Part shown: piece by piece, positions 35,171 to 47,652 of the stretch
Layout: the number at the start of each line of letters is the position of its first letter
Position numbering within the stretch: the stretch's first letter is position 1
Notes under the pieces: model-generated
Told to the model about the DNA's origin: nothing
Database searches by the model: none
The model's input: the letters and a program-made list of their open reading frames with translations, nothing else
Origin: Phlegmacium glaucopus
Lineage: Eukaryota; Basidiomycota; Agaricomycetes; Agaricales; Cortinariaceae
Direction: 5' to 3'
DNA: 64,000 nt
Assembly (NCBI GenBank): GCA_015039465.1
Contig: MU130494.1
Span: forward strand, 4,966-68,965
Made by a program: the position numbers and the translations under genes

Positions 35171-35995
35171 GATCTTAAATGTCACAGGATTTCTTTTTTT
35201 TTTAGTCATTGTTTGGCATCATACTTGATGCATGATTTTACCATGTTTTTGTCTTTCAGGTTTCATTTCCAGAAACAACTATTCCTTTGCTATGTTTTTC
35301 TTTACATACATTTCACTTTACTCTGCTGTTACCTATCTTCATTCATATGAAGCTGAATGGTGGGCTAGTATACAGAGATTGATGCTAGCAGTTCCTTGTT
35401 TCTTCTTACAGAGTATATTCATTATTTTTGTCTCTAAGGATGATCAAACTTTTAAGACACTTTGCACTTTATGGCTTGCACCAACAAATCAGCAAAAGAA
35501 TTCCTAAGACTTTTCTGATTGATTTAAACTGTGTACACACAAGTCCAAGACTTTATTACAACCTTCACAAATATTGTATACACTAGAGGCCTCTAAGACT
35601 TCTGCTATGACTTCAACAAAGTTCACAATTATCACAACAATTCATGATCATTGCAACAAGCACACCTTGCAGTCAAATATACCCAAGTTATCCATGATAA
35701 TGAAGTTGACAACACCCCAAGATTGTACTAGACTCCAGAGGATGTCCATTCAGCTCATTTCCAGTGAGTACTAAAGAGCCCAGGGATGTCTGGGCAGCTG
35801 ACAGTAGTCAAATACTAGGCTCCTGGAGGATACCCTGTGAGCTCATGGGATCTAATATTGAAGTGTGGAATGTGCTGGGTGAGCTCCATCAGGAAAAATG
35901 CCTTCCTCCCTAGGCTTCCCTGAGATGTCCTGGGGCTCCCCAGGAAAGCTGGTTGGTTGAAAAGCACAGTTGGTTGACAGACAGGTGGTTGGTTT
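35171..35995. other. Downstream flank of NLR B, no gene
   Basis: AT-rich for 600 nt. At 35889 CATCAGGAAAAATG marks a truncated end of the TIR element present intact at 35996, and 35948-35993 holds two units of the GGTTGGTTGAAAA tandem repeat. Confidence 0.5.
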
Positions 35996-36898
35996 CATCA
36001 GGAAAAATGATTTTGGCCCTAGGTAGCCTTGGGTAATTTGTTAGTATCACATCACTACTCAGGACATCCCCAGGACACCTCAGGACATCCTAGAGCAGCA
36101 CAGGTAAAATTTTGAGTGTCACTCATTTTCTCAGGACACCTTTAGTGTATCCTGGTGCATTGACCATCTGGACCAAATCACATCAGGAGGCCCTGGGAGT
36201 CCCTTAGAATTTATGAATTTTGCTAGAAAATCTTTAACCGCTGCGTCCAAAAAAGTATTTTGCAGTTTTCTCAATAAGGAGAGGCTGCTATTAATATAAT
36301 TTAAACATATTCAGGGTCCTAAAACAATTCTCTACCATCTTTAAAAAATTTCCTTTTTTGGAATTTATGTAATCTACCCTGACCCAGCACCATATGCTTG
36401 AAATCATGCTTATCTGTGATCATGTGACCAATGGTCTGTGCGCCATCCAAAAGATATATAAACCACCCACAATTTTGTTTTCTTATTTCCTACTTCCCCA
36501 GTATTATACTAGTATATTTATGTATCACTATTTTATTATTATTTTATTACTAGTACTATATATGATGTTTAGAATAATTGAATATAATTTTATCGTTATT
36601 ATTATTATTCTGTTGTGTGAGACCACTCAAATATCTGGTTTATATATGTTTTCTAGCATCAGATCCAAAGGGACTAAGGCTGCCTCAGGATGCTCTCAGG
36701 TGCTCAGGTGCTCAGGTTGCTCTCAGGTTGCCTCAGGATGCTCTCAGGTTGCCTCAGGTTGCCCCAGGACAGCCTAAGACTTTTCATACATAGGTAACTT
36801 GCACCCCAGGGCGACCTCTTGACCTGAGCACCCTGAGCTGCCTGGGGCACCCCAGGACATTTCAGGACAGCCTAGGGCACAAGTCATTTTTCCTGATG
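35996..36898 (+). mobile_element. 0.9-kb nonautonomous TIR element, copy 1
   Basis: The ends are CATCAGGAAAAATGA and its inverse TCATTTTTCCTGATG, with TT on both sides as the only visible duplication. The interior has repeated CTCAGGTTGCC/CCTCAGGATG units near one end and an AT-rich core. Frames inside (for example 36394-36777) are low-complexity. An almost identical copy lies inverted at 46119-47042. Confidence 0.85.
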
Positions 36899-37170
36899 TT
36901 GTTGGAATATTCAATCTAATCACATTGTTATTGCACCATATTGCATCATCATGAGCCAGCTGGATACTGACCAATAGTGGAATGTCCTCATAGCACTGCC
37001 TTAATACACAGCCTTGTTGTACTTTTGTATATATTCTAGTCTCTTGGGGGTGGTAACCCTCATCGGATTAAACCAATACCATTGTGTATCCCTGCTCTCA
37101 CTAGTTCCTGCCATGTGTCTAGCAACCAGTCGAGCTTTTGTTCTTTAATCCAACCCCTGTTTTCAACATG
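36899..37170. other. Short non-coding stretch
   Basis: No gene recognised; it leads into the GGTTGGTTGAAAA tandem repeat. Confidence 0.4.
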
Positions 37171-37235
37171 GTTGACAGACAGGCGGTTGGTTGAAAAACA
37201 GGTGGTTGGTTGAAAACAAGGTGGTTGGTTGAAAA

Positions 37236-38836
37236 TAGGGGTGTGCACCGTACCAATTTGGCGGCAGCTGTAAGGTTATGGCTACATTACAGTTACGGTA
37301 GTGCTGAAGCTGTACTGTAGAGAGGTTTGTGAACCTCTTGACAGTATGGTATGGTTCATATACAGCTGTATACAGTGATATATGGCTGACTTGGATATAA
37401 AAGGAAATTTCTTGCGTAGGTAATTTAATAAGTACTAGAACTGTTGTTCAAGTAATAGAACTGCTCACCTATGTAGTTTTGTATCATATTTCACTTCCAG
37501 ACAGGCTTAAGCTTGATAATAAATTTACTTGGCAGAATAATTGCTTGCAAAAAAGATTGGAAATGATAAACCTTACACAATAATCTACAAATTATTTAGG
37601 AAAGTATTTCATAGCTCAAAAAAACAATATAATCTACCTAACATTTGTCTAAAAGGTTGCCATAAAGTATGCATTAAGCCTTTCCTGCCATTGACAGTGA
37701 TGAACATGCTGGTTCCCTGCCTTTGTTTTTCACATTTTTTGCAGTGACGTTGCTCTATGTCGCCTCTAATGTCGACTATTTGCTATTTTATCACACAGAT
37801 AAGCCTCTGGCTATTCGGTTGTCGCCCCCACTGTCCCAGAAACTTCCTAAACAACTTTGTTATATTTCCCTCATATTATCACCCCCTTTTCCAGCAGTAC
37901 CCAGCTGACGTTATGTGTTCTGCCTCCCTCTCGCTCCCCCTCACCATCGGTCATGTGTCTAGTCACACTTTTTCCATATTTGGTAACACTCACTCATCTA
38001 GGAGTCGTAGGCACGTCCACTGCCCAGGCTGACGTCCTCTTACACTACACCAAATTGTTCTATGTTAAAGCATTGTTGTTACCCTACCAGTTGCTCCTAT
38101 CCAGCGACAATCACCGGATCAAGAAGTCCCTTAACACCATTGGGTATTTTAGGTTGCTGATCATTTATATTCTTTTATTTCTCTTCTGTTCCTTCAAACA
38201 CTTCGTTTCCTTTATTTTTGATACGTTTACCATCGCTCCTTGATTGCGCTCCTATACCACATGTCTCCTGCTGGTCCTGGGAGCAACGACCAGTCCTCTT
38301 TCATTTATCTTCCACTATCCCTGATGTTTTGTCTCCCCATTTTGCCTAGTCCCTCCTGGACTCCTGTTTCATCATTTTGATTTGTTTTATAGATACCCAT
38401 GTGCAACTTAGCCATGTGATCTCCTTTACCTACTATAAAAACCTCCTGTAATTTAGTTACAGAGGAACAATAAGAAAGCATTGCCCCTTTGTTACTTCAT
38501 CATCACTTTGTTACCTCATCGCCCCTTTGTCATTTCATTGCTCCTTATTTTGCTTGTCTCATATCTCGTTGCCCTACCTTAGTTGAAACCCTTCTGCATA
38601 CACTTGACTCAGTGTTTAGGGCACCGAAGCCCCGAGCCACATCACACCCTCAGTTGGTACAGCACCTAGCGTACTGACAGTGTATCAACAGTGGTATGGC
38701 CAACAACAGCCATAATGTCAAGGAAACATACCATAGCTGTACTGTAACACAAACCTCTCAGAGGCCTCATGGTACGGTTATGGCTGCCGAATACAGTTGC
38801 CATAGACCATAATTATGGCGGTGGTGCACAGCCCTA
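37236..38836. mobile_element. hAT-type MITE with nested 1-kb insertion
   Basis: The ends are TAGGGGTGTGCACC and, inverted, TAGGGCTGTGCACC, flanked by a perfect 8-bp duplication GTTGAAAA (37228-37235 and 38837-38844). About 0.6 kb belongs to the MITE. The rest is the nested insertion listed next. The element at 47058 has similar ends. Confidence 0.85.
37700..38682 (+). mobile_element. Probable LTR-like insertion inside the MITE
   Basis: TGACAGTG occurs at both junctions (37692-37699 and 38675-38682). The insert carries an ACTATAAAAACCTCC TATA-like box near 38430, followed by pyrimidine-rich leader sequence, as in a solo LTR. The ends do not read TG...CA exactly, so the class is uncertain. Confidence 0.5.
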
Positions 38837-38895
38837 GTTGAAAAACAAGGTGGTTGGTTGAAAAACAAGGCAGTTGATTGAAAAACAAGTGGTAA

Positions 38896-39192
38896 AGACT
38901 TAGAGCATTTAAGTGAATGGTAGGGGTGCTAATGAAGTTGCACTTACATACTTAGTTTTGACAGTGTGTATGGGCTTTGTTTAGGGTTGGTTTTTTGAAC
39001 TTAAGAAGAATTTATAATGGTTATTCTATAGTGTGATGTAGTGACAAGACTGTTTTAGCTGTCATTGGGCTTGTTTTTAAGGGTGGGAAAGTAGCAAATG
39101 ACTTGTTTGCTATGTTCCCACACTTAAAAACAAGCCCAACAATAGCTAAAACAGTTGAGAATTGAGTGAGCTTCCCACTGCAATGGTATTTG
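38896..39192. other. Non-coding, contains an imperfect hairpin
   Basis: At about 39066-39137 GGGCTTGTTTTTAAGGGTGG pairs with the later CCACACTTAAAAACAAGCCC around a TAGCAAA/TTTGCTA core. This is a long imperfect hairpin, probably a MITE relic. Confidence 0.5.
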
Positions 39193-39868
39193 ATTGTTTT
39201 AATCATATATCCTTCAATTATCCACTGCTTTGGCTGTTTTTAGGCTTGTTTTGAACTGTCTGATTGAGTGATTGGCTGTTGCTCAATTCAAGGGGGTGTT
39301 GGGATTAAAAAATCTGACCTAGTGTCAGATTTTTTATTTCAGCCAACTTGGGTGGACTAACTGTACTACATAATCAGGCATGCATCTATATAAGGAAATA
39401 TGACATCATTGCCTCGCTCACCCAGATGCCTCGCAAGCATTGCAAATCCATTTTCAGGGCTGCTGCTCTAGTCCAATGCAGTGCAGGTGATACTGGTCAA
39501 AATTCTGAGTCAGACCATGGTCATATAAGATAATAACAGAGCAATTACCCCATTGAACATTGGATTTTTGGGAATTTTGTCACTTGTGCAGTACAAGTTT
39601 ACAACATTGTGATATGTATTCTATAGTTATGTAGGGTATTTTTCTCAAGTCCAATAGTCATAATAGGTCTGGGAATCATCTTTTGAGACCTCTCTACTTA
39701 GGGGTCAGAAAAAAAATTAGGGGCCTCCAGCCGGGACTAACTAACCAGGTAGTGGTCCAGGATTTTGATCCCAACACCCCCTTGGCTCAATTGCGCATTT
39801 CAAACAAGATCAAAAACAGCCAAAATAGTACAGAATTGAGTGATATATGATTAACACAATTAACTAAT
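39193..39868. mobile_element. Foldback element with about 115-bp inverted arms
   Basis: 39193-39310 and 39770-39868 are inverted copies, sharing TTAATCATATATC, TTTTGGCTGTTTTT and GGGGGTGTTGGGAT. There is no coding capacity. I could not define a target duplication. Confidence 0.65.
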
Positions 39869-39987
39869 ATTAGAGGTAGAAACTCACTGGTGAAAATAAT
39901 AGGCTCTGAAGTAGTAGCAGCCACCAGATATTGTGGCCTTAGCTAGGAGAACAAGTGGGAAGCTGGTAATGTCTTGGATGAGGCCTC

Positions 39988-40389
39988 TGTTAGGGGACAC
40001 CCAATTTCAAGCCAAACCTCAACCTCAGGACTATACATTCCACCTCACCGACAAACTCTGTCCTTCCATCCAACTCCCACTCCGTCACTTGTCCACTCCA
40101 CAACTCCATAACTCTGTCCAACTCTGACCCTCCATCTTTTATTTTTGATTTTTCACATCACACCATTTTTAATTAATTAATTAATTATTATCATATCAGT
40201 CCTTTATTTATTTTATATCTCCATTATGTCCATATTAGTACTTAAATACCCCTCAGCCTAGCAGGATCCCCATCCTTTCCTCTTTGGATCCCCTGCTAGG
40301 TGAGTCACTTGTAGATATCTCTTCTAAAATATTATTAACTTTGGATCCCCTGCTAGCTTGACTAAGTCGGCGTCACAGTTTCCCTAACA
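39988..40389 (+). mobile_element. 5' LTR of gypsy element 1
   Basis: TGTTAGGGGACACCCAATTT ... CAGTTTCCCTAACA, 402 bp, followed within 110 nt by a gag start. Flanking 5-mers differ (GCCTC and TTAGG), as expected for one LTR of a longer element rather than a solo LTR. A 50-bp deletion derivative of this LTR lies at 50723. Confidence 0.75.
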
Positions 40390-40498
40390 TTAGGAAAGGA
40401 TCTACCCTTAATGGACCAAGTCCAATCCGCACAGTGGAGCAATAGTCTAATTTACAGCTCCATATTTGGGCCAATCAGACTCTGTACACTCCCCAATC

Positions 40499-42076
40499 AT
40501 GGCTCCCTCCCTGTCCTCTCAGCACGCATCTCTGAGCGGCTCCTTCCTATCAGCTATGGATGATGACCGCACCACCCAGCTGGAATGAGCAGTCATCCTG
40601 TTGCAAGCTCGGGACACCGAAAACCAAGATAAATTCAACCAAATCATGGCAATGCTCCACCAATTCATTCCAACCCCTGTAAAATCACCTGTTACGGACT
40701 TTCTTTTCTTTTCCTAATCTCCACCGAACATGTGCTCGTTTCACCTACATGCTTTTCACCTTCTCTCTTTCATTTCCGTTCACATATGCATTCCTCACCT
40801 TTTTCATCGTTTCATCTATTTATACTTATGCATACCCTCTTACATGTAGACGCTTCACCTTATGCACGCCCCTTTTACTTACTATAAATACGCTAGTTAC
40901 ACCAGATATAAACTCTAGCTAATTCTTGAGAATCTAACGCGCTTACTTTCTACTTGAACGACCTCAAACTCTCTAGACTCTGCCTTGATTACTTGTCTTG
41001 GTATTCTACAGAGCTCAGACTACGACGAACCGATCTTTCATACGACTGTTTACGGCCAGAACTCTCTGAGCCGTTCGAAGTTGTAACATCACCTGTACCA
41101 CAACAAGAGGTTCCTCTACACACTGAAAGCATAACCAGGATTCATTCTGCAAGACCAGCACTTCCAATGGAGTTTGACAGAGAACAATCTAGAGGAATAG
41201 CATTCCTCCATTCATGCCAAACGTACATCAGGCTCTGTTCTGATGAATTTTTGGACAAGCAAACCAAAATTATCTGGGCTATGTCCTATATGATGTCCAG
41301 AAGAGCGTCAAAATGGGCAGCCATATTTTTCCATTGGGAAACGGATAATCCCGGATTGAACTGCTTCCTAGACTGGGATGACTTCTGAAATGACTTTAAA
41401 AAGGAGTTTTGTCCAGTCAATGCCAATTTGGTTGCCATTAATCGATTAGAGTTGACTGGATACTTCCAAAAAAACCGGTCCTTGGAAGACTATATAGATG
41501 AATTCCAAGACCTGATCACGGACTCCAGATATACTGATCCGAAAACCATTGTAGTAAAATTCCGAAGAGGAAATACAGAACTCCATTGCAACAATGGCTT
41601 CTGGAAGGCCATCCAATATGAATCCAATGGAATGGTATTGAATGGCCCAAACCATTGATGGAAATCAAGCTACTAATGAGGCTTTTCAGTCAGCATACAG
41701 AAGTTCAACCACAACCACTTCCGGACTGATCAATACCACCATGCCCCAATTCAGCCTGTCAGCTCCACCACAGAGAAATGCACACCTTGTACCAACTCTG
41801 GGGAACCCAGTGCCCATGGACATTGACGCAGCCCAAAAAACAGGCCCGGTACTGGTGTCATGCTTTAGATGCAGAGGAATTGGCCACATCAGAAGACAAT
41901 GTGAGAAATGCTTCGACATCTGAGCATTGACCACAGATGAGCTCCAAACTATTCTGGAGTACCAGCTGGCTCGACTTGACATAGTAGATGACCTAGGTCC
42001 GACGGAATCTTCGGAGACAATCAAACTGGAATACCAGACAAACAACTTAAAGGATTTTTGCCAGAACAGCGAGTGA
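40499..42076 (+). pseudogene. gag of gypsy element 1
   Basis: Starts MAPSLSSQHASLSG at 40499, with a stop after about 28 codons, and is split by the solo LTR at 40690-41088. After it come AFLHSCQTYIRLC, TKIIWAMSYM, FLDWDDF followed by TGA, then EFQDLITDSRYTDPKTIV, a garbled stretch near 41570-41650, and EAFQSAYRSS. The CCHC knuckle CFRCRGIGHIRRQC is at 41860-41900. This is the capsid/nucleocapsid layout of agaricomycete gypsy elements. At least four stops or shifts are present. Confidence 0.8.
40690..41088 (+). mobile_element. Solo LTR (family X) in gag
   Basis: 399 bp, TGTTACGGACTTTC ... GAAGTTGTAACA, with a perfect 5-bp duplication TCACC (40685-40689 and 41089-41093). It includes ACTATAAATACGC as a probable TATA box near 40880. 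It splits the gag frame exactly at the duplicated bases. Confidence 0.9.
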
Positions 42077-43645
42077 ACTGTACACCCTCGCTGTTGACAA
42101 CCAACTGATTCTCTATTTTACATGTAGATAACATTGATGAAATAAACAAGACAGTTGAAAACATTCAAGTCATACAAACATCAGCAGAAATACCAAAAAA
42201 AGGCCAAGTGTTCCAGCCCTGATGGGAAAGAACTCTCCTGAAAAAGTTCACTATTGGTTCTCTTGACACTAACTCCAAATCCCTAGAACTCAAAGTCAGC
42301 ATTGAAACAACTGATATGGGAGAAGTAAACTCCATTATATCCCTAGTAGACTCCAGGGCCAACAGAAAGTTTATTGACAGAGACTATGTCAAAACTAATA
42401 GGCTCACCACCTGATCCTTGTCTATTCCAATCCCGGTATTCAATGTCAATGGTACCCCAAACAAGGCTGGATCAATCACGGAAGTAGTTGACCTAGTACT
42501 TAGGTACAAAGGACACTCCAAAAGGTCCTTGTTTGCAGTTACCAGATTGGGAAAACAGACTCTGATCCTTGGACACTCTTGGTTGCAAATGCACAATCTG
42601 GAGATTAACTGGGTAACCAGAGAAGTAAAAATGTCCTGTTGTCTGCCTTGCTGTTGCTCGGAATGCAGGAATGAGATCCGGGAAGAACAAAAAGTTCAAA
42701 AGGCAGAAATACGCTGAATTGAAAAATGTTCAACTGGCCCACTTCCAGTTCATGTAGAAGATTGTGATGACAAAGATGAGGAGGATGACCCAGACCCTGA
42801 ATTTGAGGAAGGTGACAGAATAATTGCCACAGGCCTACTTCCGCTGCAGGCAGACATCCGAGCCACCTCCACCATTTCCTAACAACTTGCAGAAGCTTTC
42901 CAACACAACTCTCAACCAATCTGGTCAGTTCTGACTCAAACTGGTGTAAGGGAAGGAGTCCCAGATTATCTCTGAGAATTTGATAGTGTATCCACCAAAG
43001 AATCTTTTGATGTCTTACCTGACCCAAAACCATGGGACCATGCAATAGAACTCATCCCAGGAGAGAAACTATCGGGTTGCAAGGTCTATCCACTAGCACT
43101 AATGGAACAGAAGGAGCTAGACACTTTCCTCCAAGAAAATTTAGATTCCGGATGCATCCAACCTTCCAAGTCTCCAATGGCATCTCTGGTCTTCTTCATC
43201 AAAAAGAAAGATGGAAGTCTTTGGCTTGTCCAGGACTACTGAGCCCTTATGTGATCACCATCAAAAACAAGTTTAATTACCCAACTACAGGGTGCCAAAT
43301 ACTTCACTAAGTTGGATGTCTGGTGGGGTTTTGATAATGTCCAAATGAAAGAAGGGGATGAATGGAAAGCAGCCTTCCAAACTAACTGGGGACTCTTTGA
43401 ACCTCTGGTCATGTTTTTCAGCCTCACTAACAGTCCAGCTACTTTCCAAACAATGATGAACGACATCTTCTGAGAACTCATAATGGAAGGAGTGGTGGTG
43501 GTCTACCTCAACAACATCCTGATATTCACAGAGACACTCAAAGAACACCGGTCCATAACTTGGAGAGTCTTGGAACTTTTACAAAAACACAAACTTTTCC
43601 TAAAACCAGACAAATGCGAGTTTGAAAAGACCAAAGTGGAATACC

Positions 43646-43959
43646 TGTTAGAGGATGTATGACCCATGAATCAAGTTGAATTCTAAGATAAGCACCTTAC
43701 ACCTATATACTACAAGTGTGAGAGCTAATACAACTATATATGGCTAGTACATAATAGAAGGTAGGGTGAGGTAGATACCAAGAATAGATACTGACATCGG
43801 TACAATGTCATCGTGGAAGGGTCAACTACTACAACAATAAGGGGGAGTACGCAAGGTGCAGGATAAAGAGAAAGTGGTGGTGATACTATTGTAGAGATGG
43901 TGAATGTATACACATACTAAGCTAACCATAAGGGTGGACACAATGAGTGTCCCCTGACA
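43646..43959 (-). mobile_element. Solo LTR, family Y, inverted copy
   Basis: 314 bp, TGTTAGAGGATGTATG ... GTCCCCTGACA, with a perfect duplication ATACC (43641-43645 and 43960-43964). On the reverse strand it begins TGTCAGGGGACACTC like the copy at 21422. It sits inside the RT frame. Confidence 0.9.
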
Positions 43960-44000
43960 ATACCTTGGAGTCATGTTAAGTTTAGAAACAAAGGGAGTCA

Positions 44001-44548
44001 CGTCGGAGTTACTCTGGAACGGAACTGGAACAGTAACCCGGAAAGGACGTTGGCCTCAGCGTGTGTGCTGTGCCACCCAGCTCCTAAGGTGTCCTGATTT
44101 CGGAACGGAAGAAGAAAGTAACAAGTCGGAAGACCTCAGTGACTTGGAGGAAAAACAAAAGGAGGAAACTAAGTTGATATTCAAACTAAGGGAAAACATA
44201 CAAGTTTCGAGTACTTAAATAAAATAAAGGAATAGCAACCAAAATATAAAAGATAAATATAAGTGCTGTGTTCTGCTCCCGGGAAGGTCCTGCATTCTTG
44301 GGTGAATAATCCATGGCGGGTATGCTGACTGATTGTGGGAAGGATGATGACAAAGAATAGTGGTAGTGGCGAAGAAGTGATAACGGGTTTGGAGTATAGA
44401 CAGAGGAACCGGAATGACACGGAAAAGTCTCAGAGTTGAACATAGGAAGAGTAGTTCAGGATATAAGGGAAGGCACTGTACGGAGTACGGACTACCGGAA
44501 ACAGCTCCGACGGAGCCGGACCGGAGTAATGTATAATGGAATGTAACA
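44001..44548 (-). mobile_element. Solo LTR, family Z
   Basis: 548 bp, starting CGTCGGAGTTACTCTGG (the related copy at 51720 starts TGTTGGAG) and ending GGAATGTAACA, with a perfect duplication AGTCA (43996-44000 and 44549-44553). A TATA-like stretch reads toward the minus strand. It is the same family as the LTR at 51720-52264. Confidence 0.88.
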
Positions 44549-46118
44549 AGTCATTGTTTCTTACAATTCTGTTGAAATGGACCCAGTCAAAGTTGCTGGA
44601 GTAGTGGAGTGGCCGGCCCCAACAAATAAAAAGGAAGTCCAGTCATTCCTCAGCTTCACCAACTTTTACTGGTGTTTCATTCAAGACTTCTCTCACCACG
44701 CCTGCCCCCTTTTGATCTTACCAAAAATGATGTCAAATGGAAATGGACTTCAGATGAGCAATCAGCATTTGATTCCCTCAAAAGCCTGATCACTTCAGCC
44801 CTGATCCTAGCATCTCCAGACAACTCCAGACCATTCTGAATCGAAGCAGACAGTTCCAATTTCACAACCGGAGCTGTGCTTTCTCAGCAATTCCCCAATG
44901 ATGAAAAATGGCATCCAGTCACATTCCTGTCTAAATCCTTGTCCTCAGTTGAACAGAACTACAAGATCCATGACAAGGAGATGTTGGCAATCATCCGAGC
45001 CCTAGAAGAGTGGAGGCACTTCTTCAAAGGAGTGGAGCACAAGTGCGAGATCTGGACTGATCACAAAAACCTGGAGTACTTCATGACTGCTAAGAAACTC
45101 AATCAGAGACAAGCCCGTTGGTCCCTGTTCCTCACATGGTTCGACTTCCTCATGCACCATAGACCAGGCAAAAGCATGGGAAAGCCGGACGCCTTGTCTA
45201 GATGAGCAGATCATGGAACCGGAACCGGTAGTGTGCACCAATACTGATTGGTAGCATGGGTAAAAAGCTTAAAACTTGCCATCATGAAAATAAGCGGACT
45301 TTGAATTCACTTGCCTGTTTTTGGAAGTGGCCCTGAATTGTGTTCCTGGTCAACAAATCATTTGTTTGACATTATCATCCTCATCACTCATCATATTCTC
45401 AATGTCTCACACTATGCTATCTATCATTTACACTATCAACATGCTCCTAAACATCTACCATCCTTTTGTTCCTTAGCTAGCTATTCAACAAAGTGATCAA
45501 TCCACTATTCGCATCGGTCATCGGCTCACATTTGATTGTATCTATGGCCCATCATTTCAAGAATGGCCCGTTTATGGATGCATCAGCTACATCTCCCATT
45601 ATGTAAAAGGCTTTGTCATTGTTGTTGTGGCTATGGACCCACAAGTCTTCCCCTCAGCTATCTACCTTGCCATACCTTGCTCCTGGATTGCACTCAGTCC
45701 CCTATCCTCAATTATCTACCTCTTATCTTATCATTCACTGCCAAAACCATCATTCACACAGTACCTGAGACCTTCCCACCCTCTTTATGACACTTTAGGA
45801 AGTCCAGGAGGATCACAACTAAGCAGGAGTTGCAGATGAATCAGCAGCAGAGGATTATTCTCACAGTGTGTCAAGTGTTATCAAGGCTGCATGACATGGG
45901 ATCATGGGCAAGTAGTATTTTTCTTGGGAACAAGGCTGCGCCTTTCAAGTGTTGACTCAGGACCTTTCATATTTTGACATGACCACACAGCTATGGAGTT
46001 GATATATTTTGCTATTGGACTGTGTAAACTGCCTTCTCTTCTTTTCTCTCACACTTTGACACTTTACAGATTTTTTTATTGTTCCTTCTTCTTTTCCATT
46101 ATTCTTTTCTTCTCGCAG

Positions 46119-47042
46119 CATCAGGAAAAATGACTTCTGCCCTAGGCTGTCCTGAAATGTCCTGGGGTGCCCCAGGCAGCTCAGGGTGCTCAGGTCAAGA
46201 GGTCGCCCTGAGGTGCAAGTTACCTATGTATGAAAAGTCTTAGGCTGTCCTGGGGCAACCTGAGGCAACCTGAGGCAACCTGAGAGTGTCCTGAGGCAGC
46301 CTTAGTCCCTTTGGATCTGATGCTAGAAAACATATATAAACCAGATAGTATTTGAATGGTCTCACACAACAGAATAATAATAATAATAATAAAATTATAT
46401 TCAATTATTCTAAACATCATATATACTAGTAATAAAATAATAATAAAATAGTGATACATAAATATACTAGTATAATACTAGGGAAGTAGGAAATAAGAAA
46501 ACAAAATTGTGGGTGGTTTATATATCTTTTGGATGGCGCACAGACCATTGGTCACATGATCACAGATAAGCATGATTTCAAGCATATGGTGCTGGGTCAG
46601 GGTAGATTACATAAATTCCAAAAAAGGAAATTTTTTAAAGATGGTAGAGAATTGTTTTAGGACCCTGAATATGTTTAAATTATATTAATAGCAGCTCTCC
46701 TTATTGAGAAAACTGCAAAACACTTTCCTGGACACAGCGGACAAAGATTTTCTAGCAAAATTCATAAAATCTAAGGGACTCCCAGGGCCTCCTGATGTGA
46801 TTTAATCCAGATGGTCAATGCACCAGGATACACTAAAGGTGTCCTGAGAAAATGGGTGACACTCAAAACTTTATCTATGCTGTCCTAGGTTGTCCTGAGG
46901 TGTCCTTGGATAAGTGTGTAACACTCAAATGTTACCTGTGCTGCTCTAGGATGTCCTGGGGTGTCCTGGGATGTCCTGAGTAGTGATGTGATACTAACAA
47001 ATTACCCAAGGCTACCTAGGGCCAAAATCATTTTTCCTGATG
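46119..47042 (-). mobile_element. 0.9-kb nonautonomous TIR element, copy 2
   Basis: Ends CATCAGGAAAAATGA and inverse, flanked by AG on both sides. It is the reverse complement of 35996-36898, with small indels. It is inserted in R1 copy 1, and the uninterrupted R1 sequence (CGCAGCTGTCC) is known from the other copies, which confirms the 2-bp duplication. Confidence 0.88.
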
Positions 47043-47057
47043 AGCTGTCCTCTCTTC

Positions 47058-47652
47058 TAGGGCTGCATGCCATATGTTGATGGTGGTCTGACCGTGATGG
47101 GTTGACCGTGCACCATAACTGTATTGGAAAATTTTTGAAACTGATGGTATGGACAGGCATCAATATGGCCATAAAATGGTATTATATGGTTACGGCTCCT
47201 ACAGACCTGGATTGCATATGGTAATACCCTGAATTGACCCTGAACCGAGCTTCAGTAATCGAAAGCCCTTTACTGAGGAAATCACAAGAGAAGTGAGGCC
47301 TTGGAGGGCCTCGAGGGTTGCATTATTAGTACCCAAGGCAAATATTTCAACTCCAAGAGGAGGATATCCACCAGAAGTGAGGCATGCTTAGTCCAGATTT
47401 CATCAGTGGAGATATAACTTTGAGTCATAACTTTCTTATAAGTCAAATGCTACACACATTGGGGGGTGGGTAGGAGGTTAATTCTCAAGTAACTCGATGG
47501 CCATATATACGGCCGTCGCCACCATATCCGACAGTTGTTGACAGCCTCCAACCATACTGCCAATCCATTCTTCAAACAACCGACGGTACAGGTACAGTTA
47601 CCGTAATATGGGTGCCGTACAACTGTCAATATGGTAATGGTGTGCAGCCCTA
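47058..47652. mobile_element. hAT-type MITE in R1 copy 1
   Basis: 595 bp, ends TAGGGCTGCATGCC and inverted TAGGGCTGCACACC, with a perfect 8-bp duplication CTCTCTTC (47050-47057 and 47653-47660). No coding capacity. Confidence 0.9.

Larger units (their letters stand above)
37171..38895. repeat. GGTGGTTGGTTGAAAAACAA tandem repeat, interrupted
   Basis: A 20-bp unit repeats before 37235 and resumes after 38836. The hAT-type element between them splits the array, so the array is older than that insertion. Confidence 0.75.
42090..45205 (+). pseudogene. pol of gypsy element 1 (protease, RT, RNase H)
   Basis: Protease-like part with SLVDSRANRKFIDRDYV (normally DSGA) near 42345 and ILGHSWLQMHN near 42565. 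RT from about 43030: EKLSGCKVYPLALMEQ, IQPSKSPMASLVFFIKKKDG, KYFTKLDV, FGAFSLTNSPATFQ-like sequence, then YLNNIL at 43507-43524 where active enzymes have YLDDIL. Two solo LTRs follow. RT thumb MDPVKVAGVVEWP is at 44577 and RNase H (EADSSNFTTGAVLSQ, DKEMLAIIRALEEW, TDHKNLEYFM) at 44840-45090, ending DALSR. The Asn-Asn pair and numerous stops make it inactive. Removing the LTRs restores a continuous KVEYLGVMLSLETKG frame, so the insertions are exact. Confidence 0.85.
39988..45228 (+). mobile_element. Ty3/gypsy element 1, decayed and 3'-truncated
   Basis: 5' LTR, gag, protease, RT and RNase H are in order on the plus strand. The body is interrupted by three solo LTRs (40690, 43646, 44001) and cut off after RNase H by R1 repeat copy 1, so integrase and the 3' LTR are absent. 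Many TGA/TAG stops arise at former CGA/CAG/TGG codons. It is dead. Confidence 0.85.
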
